Source: Candidatus Pelagibacter sp.
GTDB lineage: Bacteria; Pseudomonadota; Alphaproteobacteria; Pelagibacterales; Pelagibacteraceae
Assembly: GCA_028343315.1 (NCBI GenBank)
Contig: JAOLYI010000013.1
Location: 1 to 14,168, forward strand
Length of the DNA: 14,168 nucleotides
Reading direction: 5' to 3'
The notes under the pieces were generated by a model. It did no database searches and was not told the DNA's origin. It saw only the letters and a program-made list of their open reading frames with translations. Below, piece by piece: positions 1 through 8,752 of this stretch; the first letter of the stretch is position 1, and each line of letters begins with the position of its first letter. A program made the position numbers and the translations under genes.

Positions 1-856
1 ACTTAGTAAGTAAATTAGAAAGAAGTTCAAATTGATCTAAATTTTTATACTCAATGGTAATTTTTCCTGAATTATCTTTTTTATTAATTATATTAACTTT
101 TAAGCCAAGTATTTTCTCAATACGCTCTTGAGCTCTAACAGTATCTGCATCATAGAATTTTTCTTTTAATTTATTGACTTTTCTTGATTTTACTAAATGT
201 TCAACTTTTCTTGCACTATAATTTTTTGATACGATTTGCTCTGCGATCATTGTTGCGTTGACTAATCCAATCAAAGGTCTTGCTTGACCTGAAGTTAAAG
301 ACCCTTCTTCAATCATAGCTATTACATCCTTTGGTAGAGTTAGAAGCCTTAAAGTATTACTAATATGACTTCTGCTCTTAGACATTAATTTAGAAATATT
401 CTCGTGATCATAATTAAATTCTTCTGACAATCTTTTATACCCTCTAGCCTCTTCTATAGAATTTAAATCATCTCTTTGAATATTTTCAACTATTGCAACC
501 TCTAAAGATTCTACGTCACTTAGATCTAAAACTATTACTGGTATGTCATGTAATCCTGCTTTCTGTGCGGCTAGCCACCTTCTCTCGCCAGCAATTATCT
601 CATATTTTCCAGGTTGAGATTTTTTTTGCCTTACAGCAATTGGTTGAATAATACCTTTTTTTTTAATCGAATTAGCTAGTTCATCCAGTTTATCTGAGTC
701 AAAAACATGCCTTGGTTGATAAGGGTTTCTACTAAGATCACTTATTGAAACTTTTCTTGGTTCATTATTATTCTTTTTAGAAATTACTTTAGATGACTCA
801 TCTCCAAACAATGCAGATAAACCTCTTCCCAGGCCTTTTTTTTTAATTGGACTCAT
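1..856 (-). CDS. parB: Chromosome partitioning protein ParB (C-terminus cut by window edge)
   Basis: ParB is the CTP-dependent clamp that loads at parS and spreads on origin-proximal DNA, acting with ParA in chromosome segregation. I translated 285 codons from the ATG at 856-854 with no stop before the window edge; ParB proteins are usually 280-300 residues, so only a few residues should be missing. Visible are the typical N-terminal ParA-contact motif (GLGRGLSALF, residues 8-17), the CTP-binding motifs GERR (90-93) and ENIQR (124-128), and a helix-turn-helix around residues 150-172. The C-terminal part (about 235-285) matches the dimerisation region. The start codon overlaps the parA stop (ATGA, 4 bases), so the two are translationally coupled. 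Two A9 runs (codons 5-7 and 65-67) lie in the coding strand. Identification is secure. Confidence 0.97.
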   Translation of the reverse strand, partial: MSPIKKKGLGRGLSALFGDESSKVISKKNNNEPRKVSISDLSRNPYQPRHVFDSDKLDELANSIKKKGIIQPIAVRQKKSQPGKYEIIAGERRWLAAQKAGLHDIPVIVLDLSDVESLEVAIVENIQRDDLNSIEEARGYKRLSEEFNYDHENISKLMSKSRSHISNTLRLLTLPKDVIAMIEEGSLTSGQARPLIGLVNATMIAEQIVSKNYSARKVEHLVKSRKVNKLKEKFYDADTVRAQERIEKILGLKVNIINKKDNSGKITIEYKNLDQFELLSNLLTK

Positions 857-1641
857 GCTGCACTTTCTATATTTTTTTTCGTAAACTCCTCAGCTAACTT
901 AAAGTATGATTTGCTACCAACGCAGTTTTTGTCGTATATCACGCAAGGCATGCCATGAGAGGGTGCTTCTGATAATCTCACATTTCTTTGAATGACTGTT
1001 TGGTAAACTTTATTTTTAAAATAATTTCTCGCTTCTCTATCAACCTCAGATGAAAGTTTGTTCCTCTTATCAAACATTGTTAAAAGTATTCCTCTAATGG
1101 AAAGTGTCGGATTAAGATTTTCTTTAATTCTATCTATTGTTTTTACCAATTGAGATATACCCTCTAGAGCAAAAAATTCTGTTTGAAGAGGTACTAATAA
1201 TTCATCAGAAGCCACTAAAGACATAATTGTTAGTAAACTTAATGATGGCGGACAATCAATAAATATGTTGTCGTATTTTTGAAGTGCTTTAGATTTCTCG
1301 TTTGACAGTATTTCTTTTAAAACGAATGCTCTTCTTGAGTCACTTGCTGTTTCAACTTCTAGACCAGATAAATTTACATGGGATCCTATAATATCTAAAT
1401 TTTTAATATCTGTTTTCTGAATTGCTTCTCTTAAATTTATTTTATTTATTAATAAATTATAAATATTATTACTTTCATTGTTGTTACTTTTTCCAAAGCC
1501 TGTCGTCGCATTACCTTGTGGATCCAAATCTATAACAAGATTATTTTGACCCATTATGGACAGTGAAGCTGCAAGATTAATAACTGTTGTTGTTTTTCCA
1601 ACTCCACCTTTTTGATTAATTACTGAAATTGTAGTTGTCAT
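853..1641 (-). CDS. parA: Chromosome partitioning ATPase ParA (Soj family)
   Basis: ParA is a deviant-Walker ATPase that binds nucleoid DNA as an ATP dimer and is released by ParB, which moves the parS-ParB complex apart. The 262-residue protein has the deviant Walker A motif KGGVGKTT (residues 11-18, signature lysine K11), the switch I region DLDPQGN (38-44) and the Walker B/switch II segment FIDCPPS (127-133). The length is that of a chromosomal ParA without the N-terminal HTH extension of many plasmid ParAs. The ATG at 1641-1639 lies 2 bases after the rsmG stop, with no recognisable Shine-Dalgarno sequence, so it probably depends on coupling. The gene lies about 150-320 bases downstream of two parS-like palindromes in rsmG. 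The rsmG-parA-parB order is the classical origin-proximal arrangement. Confidence 0.98.
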   Translation of the reverse strand: MTTTISVINQKGGVGKTTTVINLAASLSIMGQNNLVIDLDPQGNATTGFGKSNNNESNNIYNLLINKINLREAIQKTDIKNLDIIGSHVNLSGLEVETASDSRRAFVLKEILSNEKSKALQKYDNIFIDCPPSLSLLTIMSLVASDELLVPLQTEFFALEGISQLVKTIDRIKENLNPTLSIRGILLTMFDKRNKLSSEVDREARNYFKNKVYQTVIQRNVRLSEAPSHGMPCVIYDKNCVGSKSYFKLAEEFTKKNIESAA

Positions 1642-1643
1642 TT

Positions 1644-2252
1644 TTAAAAATCAGCTATAAAGATTTTTGAATCATTATTTGTCATACTTTTTTCTAACTT
1701 ATAAGGATATTTATTATTTTTAAAAGCACTATTTACTTCTTCCTGGGCATTCTGACCCTTTAGAATTATGAGTTTATGGGGTTTTTTTGCAATTTCACGT
1801 GAAACTTGTATTATTCTATCCAATTTCTTGAACGCCCTACTAACTATATATTCTGAATCGATGTTATTATCATAAATATTGTTGAATATTTTGACATTTA
1901 GCTCTAATTCATCAACTATTTTCTCTAAAAAAACTAATTTAACTGGTGATTTTTCATACAATTTCACGTGAAAGTCTAAATTGCTATTAAATATAGCGAG
2001 TACTATCCCTGGAAAACCTGCTCCCGTTCCTAGATCAGCTAAAGAACCGCGTTTAAAGCTTATAAATTTCACCAACTGGGCAGAGTCAAGAATATGGCGA
2101 TGCCATATGTCACTTTCGGTGCTTTTAGAAATTAAATTATGTTCTTGGTTAGCGTCTATTATCCTTTTAACAAATATTTTGAGTTTTTTGATGGACGCAT
2201 TAGTAAATTTAAGGTCAGATTGAAGTATTTTTATAACCTCTTGTTCCTGCAT
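1644..2252 (-). CDS. rsmG: 16S rRNA (guanine527-N7)-methyltransferase RsmG (GidB)
   Basis: RsmG uses S-adenosylmethionine to methylate N7 of G527 in the 530 loop of 16S rRNA. The 202-residue protein is about the usual family length. It shows the substrate-side motif WHRHILDS (residues 50-57), the SAM-binding glycine loop LGTGAGFPGI (74-83), the SRAF segment (138-141) and LKGQ (164-167), all typical of GidB. The ATG at 2252-2250 shares one base with the mnmG stop (TAATG), and no Shine-Dalgarno is seen, so translation is probably coupled to mnmG. Unusually, the gene carries two copies of a 12-base palindrome resembling parS, at codons 94-97 and 150-154, in different reading frames. The coding sequence may therefore be doing a second job as a partition site. 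Confidence 0.96.
   Translation of the reverse strand: MQEQEVIKILQSDLKFTNASIKKLKIFVKRIIDANQEHNLISKSTESDIWHRHILDSAQLVKFISFKRGSLADLGTGAGFPGIVLAIFNSNLDFHVKLYEKSPVKLVFLEKIVDELELNVKIFNNIYDNNIDSEYIVSRAFKKLDRIIQVSREIAKKPHKLIILKGQNAQEEVNSAFKNNKYPYKLEKSMTNNDSKIFIADF
1791..1806. other. parS: parS-like ParB binding site 1 (inside rsmG)
   Basis: The perfect 12-base palindrome TTTCACGTGAAA occupies 1793-1804. In the 16-base parS frame the site reads AATTTCACGTGAAACT and matches the widely conserved parS consensus TGTTTCACGTGAAACA at 13 of 16 positions; the mismatches are all in the outer bases. It lies in rsmG at codons 150-154 (V-S-R-E-I), about 150 bases upstream of the parA start. ParB binding is inferred from the sequence match and the adjacent parAB genes. 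Confidence 0.8.
1960..1975. other. parS: parS-like ParB binding site 2 (inside rsmG)
   Basis: This is a second copy of the palindrome TTTCACGTGAAA (1962-1973), centred 169 bases from the first. It lies at rsmG codons 94-97 (F-H-V-K), so the same bases are read in another frame than at site 1, which argues for selection at the DNA level. The 16-base frame AATTTCACGTGAAAGT matches the parS consensus at 12 of 16 positions. The 15-base string CAATTTCACGTGAAA is identical at both sites. I found no other CACGTG in the window. Confidence 0.77.
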
Positions 2253-4126
2253 TAGGCAGAAACTTTGTATTTCAATTTTTTAATGTGAGAAAGGATTATA
2301 ATAATTGCTGCAGGCGTCACGCCATCAATACGTATTGCCTGGCCTAAGGTTTTTGGGCGCACTTTATTGAGCTTACTCTTAATCTCATTGGAAAGACCGC
2401 TTAAACAGTCATAATTAATCTTGGGTGGTATAATTACTGCTTCGTCTTTTTTAAAAGATTTAATATCTTCTGATTGCCGGTTAAGATATCCTGCGTAATG
2501 TGCGTCTATTACAACCTGATTGTCTATGGATGAATTGTAAAGGGGTATGTTGGGGAACACTTGCCTTATTTTTGCCATATTTAAATTTCTTTGACCAATT
2601 ATCTCGAGACATGATCTTTTAACACCATCCATTGCAATTTTAATATTATGTTTCTTTGCTTCGTTTGGAGTAAGATAGTTAGATTGTAAAGACTTGGTTA
2701 AAGCAAAAATATTTTTCTTCTTTTGTAGAAATATTTTTTTTCTATCTTTATTTACTAAGTCTAAGTTTATTCCAAGATCAGTTAATCTTTGATCGGCATT
2801 ATCGGCTCTTAAAGTCAATCTGTATTCAGCTCTAGAGGTAAACATACGATAAGGTTCAGAAACACCTTTTGTAATTAGGTCGTCTATCATGACGCCAATG
2901 TAAGATGTTGAACGATCTAAAATGAATTTATCTTTTTTTAAGACTTTTAAAGCTGCATTAATACCTGCCATTAGACCTTGAGCTGCAGCTTCTTCGTAAC
3001 CTGTTGTTCCGTTAATTTGTCCCGCAAGAAACAATGATTTAATTTTCTTGGTCTCTAAAGTATCATTTAACTCTCTAGGATCAACATAATCGTACTCGAT
3101 AGCATAGCCTGCTCTCTTCATCTTAACCTGCTCTAAACCCTTAATATTAGCCAATATTTGAAGCTGAACGTCCTCTGGAAGCGATGTCGAGATACCATTT
3201 GGGTAAATAGTATTGTCCTTTAAACCTTCGGGTTCAAGAAATATCTGATGCTTTTCTTTTTCTTTAAATTTTACAATTTTATCCTCTATAGCTGGACAAT
3301 ATCGCGGTCCGACACCTTTGATATTACCTGAATACATTGCGCTCTTTGAAATATTGTCACTAATAATTTTATGCACAATGCCGTTTGTGTATGTCATCCC
3401 ACATTTAATTTGTTTATTATAAAGTTTACTTGATAAAAATGAAAAAAAATACGGGTCATCATCAGCAGGCTGCATTTCTAAATCATCATAATTAATCGTA
3501 TCGCCATCTAATCTTGGCGGTGTTCCTGTTTTTAACCTACCAATTTTCATCTCATATTTTTCTAACTGTTCGCTAAGTCCTGTAGAGGGATTTTCATTAA
3601 ATCGGCCAGCAGGAATTTGCGTCTCTCCTATATGAATTAGACCATTCAAAAAAGTACCTGTAGTTAAAATTAATTCTTTACATCTAATTTCTTTCCCGCT
3701 TTGACATAGAAAACCAATAACTTTGTTTTCATTATCATCAAATATAAATTTTGTAACTGGATCAGCTACAACAGATAAGTTTTTATAATTCAGTAATATT
3801 TTTTGCATGTGTTCTTTATAAAGAGCTCTATCAGACTGTGTTCTTGGTCCTTGAACAGCTGGTCCTCTACTTCTATTTAATAATCTGAACTGAATACCTG
3901 ATTTGTCAGCTACAACACCCATGACGCCATCTAAAGCATCTATTTCTCTTACAAGATGTCCTTTACCGAGCCCACCAATAGCAGGATTACATGACATCTC
4001 ACCAATAGTCTCTATTTTATGTGTAAAAAGAGCAGTATTTACGCTCATTCTAGCGGATGCAGCTGCTGCCTCACATCCAGCATGTCCACCCCCTATCACT
4101 ACTACATCATAGCTCTGTTTAGTCAT
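2252..4126 (-). CDS. mnmG: tRNA U34 carboxymethylaminomethyl modification enzyme MnmG (GidA)
   Basis: MnmG is the FAD- and NADH-dependent partner of MnmE. Together they build the cmnm5 group on the wobble uridine of several tRNAs, which supports accurate decoding. The 624-residue protein has the expected family length. It shows the N-terminal FAD-binding loop GGGHAG (12-17), CNPAIGG (46-52) carrying one conserved cysteine, [10 protein letters not shown] (199-208), RYCPAIEDK (275-283) with the other conserved cysteine C277, the signature [17 protein letters not shown] (368-384) and TSRAEYR (430-436) opening the C-terminal helical domain. All key residues are present. It follows mnmE by a 42-base gap, in which I see no Shine-Dalgarno sequence or terminator, and its stop overlaps the rsmG start by one base. 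Having mnmE and mnmG in one block fits their function as a complex. Confidence 0.98.
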   Translation of the reverse strand: MTKQSYDVVVIGGGHAGCEAAAASARMSVNTALFTHKIETIGEMSCNPAIGGLGKGHLVREIDALDGVMGVVADKSGIQFRLLNRSRGPAVQGPRTQSDRALYKEHMQKILLNYKNLSVVADPVTKFIFDDNENKVIGFLCQSGKEIRCKELILTTGTFLNGLIHIGETQIPAGRFNENPSTGLSEQLEKYEMKIGRLKTGTPPRLDGDTINYDDLEMQPADDDPYFFSFLSSKLYNKQIKCGMTYTNGIVHKIISDNISKSAMYSGNIKGVGPRYCPAIEDKIVKFKEKEKHQIFLEPEGLKDNTIYPNGISTSLPEDVQLQILANIKGLEQVKMKRAGYAIEYDYVDPRELNDTLETKKIKSLFLAGQINGTTGYEEAAAQGLMAGINAALKVLKKDKFILDRSTSYIGVMIDDLITKGVSEPYRMFTSRAEYRLTLRADNADQRLTDLGINLDLVNKDRKKIFLQKKKNIFALTKSLQSNYLTPNEAKKHNIKIAMDGVKRSCLEIIGQRNLNMAKIRQVFPNIPLYNSSIDNQVVIDAHYAGYLNRQSEDIKSFKKDEAVIIPPKINYDCLSGLSNEIKSKLNKVRPKTLGQAIRIDGVTPAAIIIILSHIKKLKYKVSA

Positions 4127-4168
4127 ATGATCAATGTAACGCGGTAAATTAGGAATACAAGAGGTATT

Positions 4169-5497
4169 TTATTTACCTATACAGAAGTCTTTAAAAATAG
4201 ATCCAAGTATTTCTTCAACGTCAACTTTGCCTATGATATTTCCGAGATGTCTTGTGGCCATTCTTAGATCTTCAGCAGCTAATTCTAAGTCCTTATTTTG
4301 ATCTTTTTTAAGAAAGTTATCTATTTCTTTTAAACATTCATTAAGTTTAACTCTATGTCTTTCTCTTGTGATTAAAACAGTATTATTAGACGCAAATTTA
4401 TTACTTAATTTTTCTTTTATCTTTTTAATCAAACTATCGATGTTTTTATTCTCTTTAACTGACGCTAAAACTGTATCAGCGTCAAATTTATGTTTTTGTT
4501 TGTTTAAGACGTCTGATTTATTTAACAAAACTATTGTATCTTTGTTGATCATCTTTCTAATTTCATTGTTTATGTTTTTTGAGGAATTATCTATAACAAC
4601 AATGTTTAAATCTGCTTCTTTTGATTTTCCTAAGGCTAGTGATATCCCTTTTTTTTCAACTTCATTTTTTGCATCTCTGATGCCAGCAGTATCAGCTAAG
4701 ATTACAGGATAACCGTCTATATTTAAATAAGTTTCGATTACATCTCTTGTTGTTCCTGCTTCATCTGAAACAATAGCGACATCTCTTTTTGCTATCAAAT
4801 TCAAAAGAGAAGATTTACCTGCATTAACTTCACCTGTTATGGAAACTTTAAATCCATCTCTTATTTTTTCTCCAATTTTATTATCTTCAATTATCTTATT
4901 AATATCTTTATGAATTTCTTTAATAGATTTTTGCACTTCTTTTAAAACTTTTTCTGGCAAATCGTCTTCGGCAAAATCTATTTTAGCTTCTATATAGGAC
5001 AAGGATTTTATTAATTTTTCTCTTAAATTATTGTAATAATTTGAAGCATTACCTTGAACTAATTTAACGGCTTGATCTCTTTGAAGCTCTGTCTCTGCAT
5101 GGACTAGATCACCTATACTTTCGGCTTTTAAAAGATCAATTTTATCATTTTGAAAAGCTATCTTAGTAAATTCACCGGGTTCGGCTAATCTACAATTATC
5201 TTGTTCTGAAAGTACCTTTAGTAAAGCGTTGATTACAGCATTACTTCCATGGATTTGAAACTCAGCTAAATCATCACCAGTATAGCTATTAGGCTTGGGA
5301 AACCACAATAATAGAGCCTCTGGATCTATTACTATATCGTTTTTTGGATCATAGAATTGGCAATAATTTACCTCCTTAGCATTAATGTCTTTTAGTTTAG
5401 TTAAATTCTTACAAATTTTAAGGGTATCTTTACCTGATATTCTTACAATGGCTATTCCCGACGGACCTCTGCCTGATGAAAGCGCGTAAATGTTCAT
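4169..5497 (-). CDS. mnmE: tRNA modification GTPase MnmE (TrmE/ThdF)
   Basis: MnmE is the GTPase half of the MnmEG complex; it binds a one-carbon tetrahydrofolate donor and switches by GTP-dependent dimerisation. The 442-residue protein has an N-terminal folate-binding domain (about 1-118), a helical domain, and an inserted G domain with all motifs: P-loop GEVNAGKSS (222-230), GTTRD (248-252), DTAG (269-272) and NKSD (326-329). The protein ends in CIGK (439-442), the conserved C-terminus whose cysteine is needed for tRNA modification, so the 3' end is intact. The short start, NIYALSSGRGPSG, is normal for alphaproteobacterial members. It begins 4 bases after the stop of the upstream monooxygenase gene, without a recognisable Shine-Dalgarno, suggesting coupled translation. 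Confidence 0.98.
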   Translation of the reverse strand: MNIYALSSGRGPSGIAIVRISGKDTLKICKNLTKLKDINAKEVNYCQFYDPKNDIVIDPEALLLWFPKPNSYTGDDLAEFQIHGSNAVINALLKVLSEQDNCRLAEPGEFTKIAFQNDKIDLLKAESIGDLVHAETELQRDQAVKLVQGNASNYYNNLREKLIKSLSYIEAKIDFAEDDLPEKVLKEVQKSIKEIHKDINKIIEDNKIGEKIRDGFKVSITGEVNAGKSSLLNLIAKRDVAIVSDEAGTTRDVIETYLNIDGYPVILADTAGIRDAKNEVEKKGISLALGKSKEADLNIVVIDNSSKNINNEIRKMINKDTIVLLNKSDVLNKQKHKFDADTVLASVKENKNIDSLIKKIKEKLSNKFASNNTVLITRERHRVKLNECLKEIDNFLKKDQNKDLELAAEDLRMATRHLGNIIGKVDVEEILGSIFKDFCIGK

Positions 5498-5501
5498 TGA
5501 A

Positions 5502-6599
5502 TTAAATTGATAAACCTTGATTGGAAATAAATTTACTTATTTTTTTAAGAGTAGTGTTTTTAGAAATATTCTTCAAAATTGTTTCTTTAAATGGATCCAA
5601 TAATTTATTTTTTTTAAAGAAATTATGAGTTAGATCAATACCTATACCAGTAAGAATATTTTCAGATTTTCTATTATTTGTAAAATCTTCGAGTATTGGA
5701 GTGCTGCTTATAGACATACCTAATCCTGTATAATATTTAAGAAGCTCTGTTAACTTATTAATATCTCTTAATACAAGATTGAAGCCTTGACCTGCTACTG
5801 GATGAACTGTGTGAAGTCCTTCCCCTAAAATAAGAATATCATTTTTATAATATGTCCGTTTTAAATTAAGCGTCAATGGGTAAGATTGTTGATTTGAAAT
5901 CTGTATTTTTTTTGTTTTTAAAATTTCACAAATTTTTGATTTAACAACTAAGTTTATATCTTTTTTTGGAAAATCTTTATCTACACTCCACACAAAAGAA
6001 AAATTATTTTTTGAAAAAGGGAGTATTGCTAACGGACCATCTTTTAAAAAATATTGAGCAGTATTCAAATTCTTCAAATTGTGTTTAACATAACCTGTGA
6101 TAGCGATTTCTTTGTAATCTTTATTTAACGATCTTTTATTAACTATACCTTGATAGATTTTTGAGGATTTACCTAAGCATAATATTTTCATATCATAGCC
6201 ATCTAAATTTTTTAATTCATTAATATTTTTTTGAAGAGTTTTGATCTTTTTCTTTTTTATTTCTTTAGTTAAAATTTCTTTAATTTTGTCATTTTCAAAA
6301 ACATACATAAGATTTTTACTATCTTCATTAAAGTTTAAGAAATTCATGTTTTGATTTTTTGCCTCGAAGAAAAGATCGATCTTTTTGCAAGGCCAAAATA
6401 ATTTTTTATTGAGTTTATCTATGACTTCATTAAAAAACTCAAAGTTAGAGGCAGAAATAGCTGTCGTCCTTTTATCTTTGGAATGCTTGTTTTTTTTTGA
6501 TATTAAATGGACTTCTAAACCTTCTAATTTATTTAATGCTAAAACAGCCGTTAAACCTGAAAGACCATCTCCGACTATGCATATTCTTTGTTTTTTCAT
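5502..6599 (-). CDS. FAD-dependent aromatic monooxygenase of the UbiH/Coq6 family (probable ubiquinone biosynthesis hydroxylase)
   Basis: This is a flavin hydroxylase of the UbiH/UbiF/UbiL type, which adds a hydroxyl group to the ubiquinone ring precursor. From the ATG at 6599 it is 365 residues, a little shorter than usual. It shows the N-terminal dinucleotide-binding motif GDGLSG (10-15), RTTAISASN (44-52) in the family's FAD-contacting position, GPLAILP (188-194), and the second FAD motif GEGLHTVHPVAGQGFNLVLRD (259-279), which closely resembles the UbiH version of this motif. The reading frame is open upstream to an ATG at 6686, but that start would overlap ftsK head to head and add residues before the flavin-binding strand, so 6599 is preferred. 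Between the motifs the protein is lysine-rich and divergent. Which ring position it hydroxylates cannot be told from sequence. It heads the mnmE-mnmG-rsmG-parAB run. Confidence 0.85.
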   Translation of the reverse strand: MKKQRICIVGDGLSGLTAVLALNKLEGLEVHLISKKNKHSKDKRTTAISASNFEFFNEVIDKLNKKLFWPCKKIDLFFEAKNQNMNFLNFNEDSKNLMYVFENDKIKEILTKEIKKKKIKTLQKNINELKNLDGYDMKILCLGKSSKIYQGIVNKRSLNKDYKEIAITGYVKHNLKNLNTAQYFLKDGPLAILPFSKNNFSFVWSVDKDFPKKDINLVVKSKICEILKTKKIQISNQQSYPLTLNLKRTYYKNDILILGEGLHTVHPVAGQGFNLVLRDINKLTELLKYYTGLGMSISSTPILEDFTNNRKSENILTGIGIDLTHNFFKKNKLLDPFKETILKNISKNTTLKKISKFISNQGLSI

Positions 6600-6617
6600 A
6601 TTAAAATTTTTCTCACT

Positions 6618-6645
6618 TTCATAAAAATGGTAAAAAGTACGTAAA
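6618..6645 (-). promoter_or_regulatory. Possible promoter for the ubiH-like/mnmE/mnmG/rsmG/parAB run
   Basis: In the 56-base divergent gap to ftsK, the minus strand carries TTTACG (6645-6640) and TATGAA (6623-6618), separated by 16 bases and followed by the ATG at 6599. Both hexamers are only partial matches to the sigma-70 consensus, and the surrounding AT content makes chance matches common. It is the only gap upstream of this gene run, so some promoter is expected here. No clear counterpart was found for ftsK. Confidence 0.3.
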
Positions 6646-6655
6646 CCGATTCGAT

Positions 6656-8752
6656 ATGAATACAAACTTTTTAAACAGTGTAACAAATTTTTTAAAAAAA
6701 CGAACCTTTGAATTTATAGGATTAATATTAATTTCAACAAGTATCGGGCTAGCAATAGCATTTACAACATATTCGCCAGAGGACCCAACTTTTGTCTATG
6801 GTGATAGAGACTTTGAGATTAAAAACTTCTTTGGAATCTATGGGAGCAGTATTGCTGATTTTCTTCTGCAAAGTTTTGGCCTTGTATCATTTTTAATTTT
6901 AGCTAATTTTTTATTATGGGGTATTAATTTAACTATTCAAAAAGAAATCAAAAGAATAATTTTAAAATTATTTCTAGTAATTTCATATTTAATTTTAGGT
7001 ACTATTTTTATTTATATTACCTTTAACAATTCATTCTGGCTTATAGATAATGGCAACTCAGGATTTGTAGGAAAGATTGGTTATGAATTTTTAAGCACTT
7101 GGTTTCCTTATATTGATAATACATATTCTGCCTATGGATTGTTATTGTTTACATTAATCTTTTTTATTTTTTCTGCTGATTTAAATATAAAGAAAATAAT
7201 AACTGGAACTTTATCTATAATAGCATCTTTATTTAAAAGAAAAGAAAATACTATTCCTGAAATTAATTTAGAAACCGATCTAATAGAAGAGAAAAGTGAA
7301 ATCATTGAAAAACCACAACAATCATTTTCTTTTGGTGACTTAACTAAATCAGAAAAACCAGCAGCCAATTTAAGATCAAAATATAGACTGCCGGCAGTAG
7401 ATTATTTGGAAAAAAGTTTTACTAAATTGAATGTATCGGAATTAAATAAAAATCGTCCAGATGGTAAATTTATGGAAAAGATTCTTTTAGATTTTGGTAT
7501 TGATGGAAAAATTAAAGCTATTAATAATGGGCCGGTTGTTAGTTTGTATGAGTTTGAACCGGCACCAGGAGTAAAAGTTTCAAAAATAATAAATTTATCA
7601 GAAGATTTAGCTCGTAATACTAGCTCAACATCTGCACGGGTTTCAGTAATTCCTGGTAAAAATACAGTAGGTATCGAAATACCAAATGAAACGAGAGAAA
7701 GTGTGTCGCTTCGAGAAATTATCTCTTACGAAAAATTTCAAAAGAAAGATGTAAAATTACCTATTGCACTTGGAAAAAGTATTTCTGGCATGCCTATAGT
7801 TGGAGATCTTACGTCCATGCCACATTTATTGATTGCAGGAACCACAGGTTCAGGAAAGTCAGTTTGTATTAATACAATTATTGTTTCATTGCTTTACAAA
7901 TTAAATCCAGATCTTTGTAAATTTATTTTAATTGATCCTAAAATGTTAGAACTATCAACTTATGAAGGAATACCTCACTTATTAACTCCAGTTATAACGG
8001 ACGCCAAAAAAGCGACATCTGCTTTAGCTTGGACAGTAAAAGAGATGAACAGCAGATATAAACTTATGAGTAAAGTAGGTGTAAGAAACATTGATGGCTA
8101 CAATGCTAAGCACAAATTAAAAATGCCTTACATCGTTGTTGTGGTTGATGAGATGTCTGATTTGATGTTAGTTGCTGGAAAAGAAATAGAAAACTACATC
8201 CAAAAATTATCACAAATGGCAAGGGCAGCAGGAATTCATATTATCATGGCAACACAAAGACCTAGTGTTGATGTAATAACAGGTACAATTAAAGCAAATT
8301 TTCCAACAAGAGTCTCCTTTCAAGTAAGTTCTAAAATAGATAGTAGAACGATATTAGGAGAGCAGGGTGCTGAACAATTATTAGGTAAAGGTGATATGTT
8401 GTTTATGTCTTCAGCTAATAGAATCGTTAGAATTCATGGCCCTTATGTTTCAGAAAATGAAATCGAAAAAATTGTTAATTCCATCAGAGCACAAGGAGAA
8501 CCAGATTACATGGAAGAAATTACATCACAAACCAGTAACGAAATGTCTTTAACATCTGAGGGTGGTGGTGATGAAGACGAGTTATACTCTCAAGCAATTG
8601 ATATTATTAAATCAGAAGGGAAAGCTTCTACTAGCTTCTTACAGAGAAAACTACAAATTGGTTATAATAGAGCCGCTAGAATTATTGATATGATGGAAGA
8701 AAAAGGTATTGTAAGTAAAGCAAATCATGTTGGTAAACGTGAAGTTCTTTAA
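6656..8752 (+). CDS. ftsK: DNA translocase FtsK
   Basis: FtsK anchors at the division septum and pumps chromosomal DNA towards dif, where it activates XerCD. The 698-residue protein has four predicted membrane helices near residues 18-38, 63-90, 102-122 and 158-175, and a short acidic linker (about 195-245) far shorter than that of E. coli FtsK. The RecA-like motor follows, with Walker A GTTGSGKS (395-402) and Walker B VVVVDE (494-499). The C-terminal gamma winged helix (about 640-698) contains SFLQRKLQIGYNRAARIID and ends with HVGKREVL, the part that reads KOPS orientation sequences and touches XerD. No Shine-Dalgarno precedes the ATG. The 3' end overlaps lolA by 26 bases. It is divergent from the ubiH-like gene. 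Confidence 0.97.
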   Translation: MNTNFLNSVTNFLKKRTFEFIGLILISTSIGLAIAFTTYSPEDPTFVYGDRDFEIKNFFGIYGSSIADFLLQSFGLVSFLILANFLLWGINLTIQKEIKRIILKLFLVISYLILGTIFIYITFNNSFWLIDNGNSGFVGKIGYEFLSTWFPYIDNTYSAYGLLLFTLIFFIFSADLNIKKIITGTLSIIASLFKRKENTIPEINLETDLIEEKSEIIEKPQQSFSFGDLTKSEKPAANLRSKYRLPAVDYLEKSFTKLNVSELNKNRPDGKFMEKILLDFGIDGKIKAINNGPVVSLYEFEPAPGVKVSKIINLSEDLARNTSSTSARVSVIPGKNTVGIEIPNETRESVSLREIISYEKFQKKDVKLPIALGKSISGMPIVGDLTSMPHLLIAGTTGSGKSVCINTIIVSLLYKLNPDLCKFILIDPKMLELSTYEGIPHLLTPVITDAKKATSALAWTVKEMNSRYKLMSKVGVRNIDGYNAKHKLKMPYIVVVVDEMSDLMLVAGKEIENYIQKLSQMARAAGIHIIMATQRPSVDVITGTIKANFPTRVSFQVSSKIDSRTILGEQGAEQLLGKGDMLFMSSANRIVRIHGPYVSENEIEKIVNSIRAQGEPDYMEEITSQTSNEMSLTSEGGGDEDELYSQAIDIIKSEGKASTSFLQRKLQIGYNRAARIIDMMEEKGIVSKANHVGKREVL

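Noticed and set aside
3903..4112. Open frame of 69 codons on the plus strand within mnmG
   Set aside because: It is antisense to the most conserved part of mnmG (the FAD-binding region), resembles no protein, and is explained by codon composition. The same holds for 1981-2223, 4368-4712, 6385-6624 and 7132-7368.
4127..4168. The 42-base gap between mnmE and mnmG as a promoter or terminator
   Set aside because: I found no hairpin with a T-run and no paired -35/-10 boxes on the minus strand; it appears to be a plain spacer within the gene run.
5977..5985. TTATCTACA as a DnaA box marking an origin
   Set aside because: It has one mismatch to TTATCCACA, is single, and lies within a coding sequence with no cluster of boxes or AT-rich unwinding region nearby.
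6600..6686. Extended N-terminus of the UbiH-like protein from an ATG at 6686
   Set aside because: It would overlap the ftsK start head to head by 31 bases and place 29 unrelated residues before the flavin-binding strand, which normally begins within a few residues of the start.
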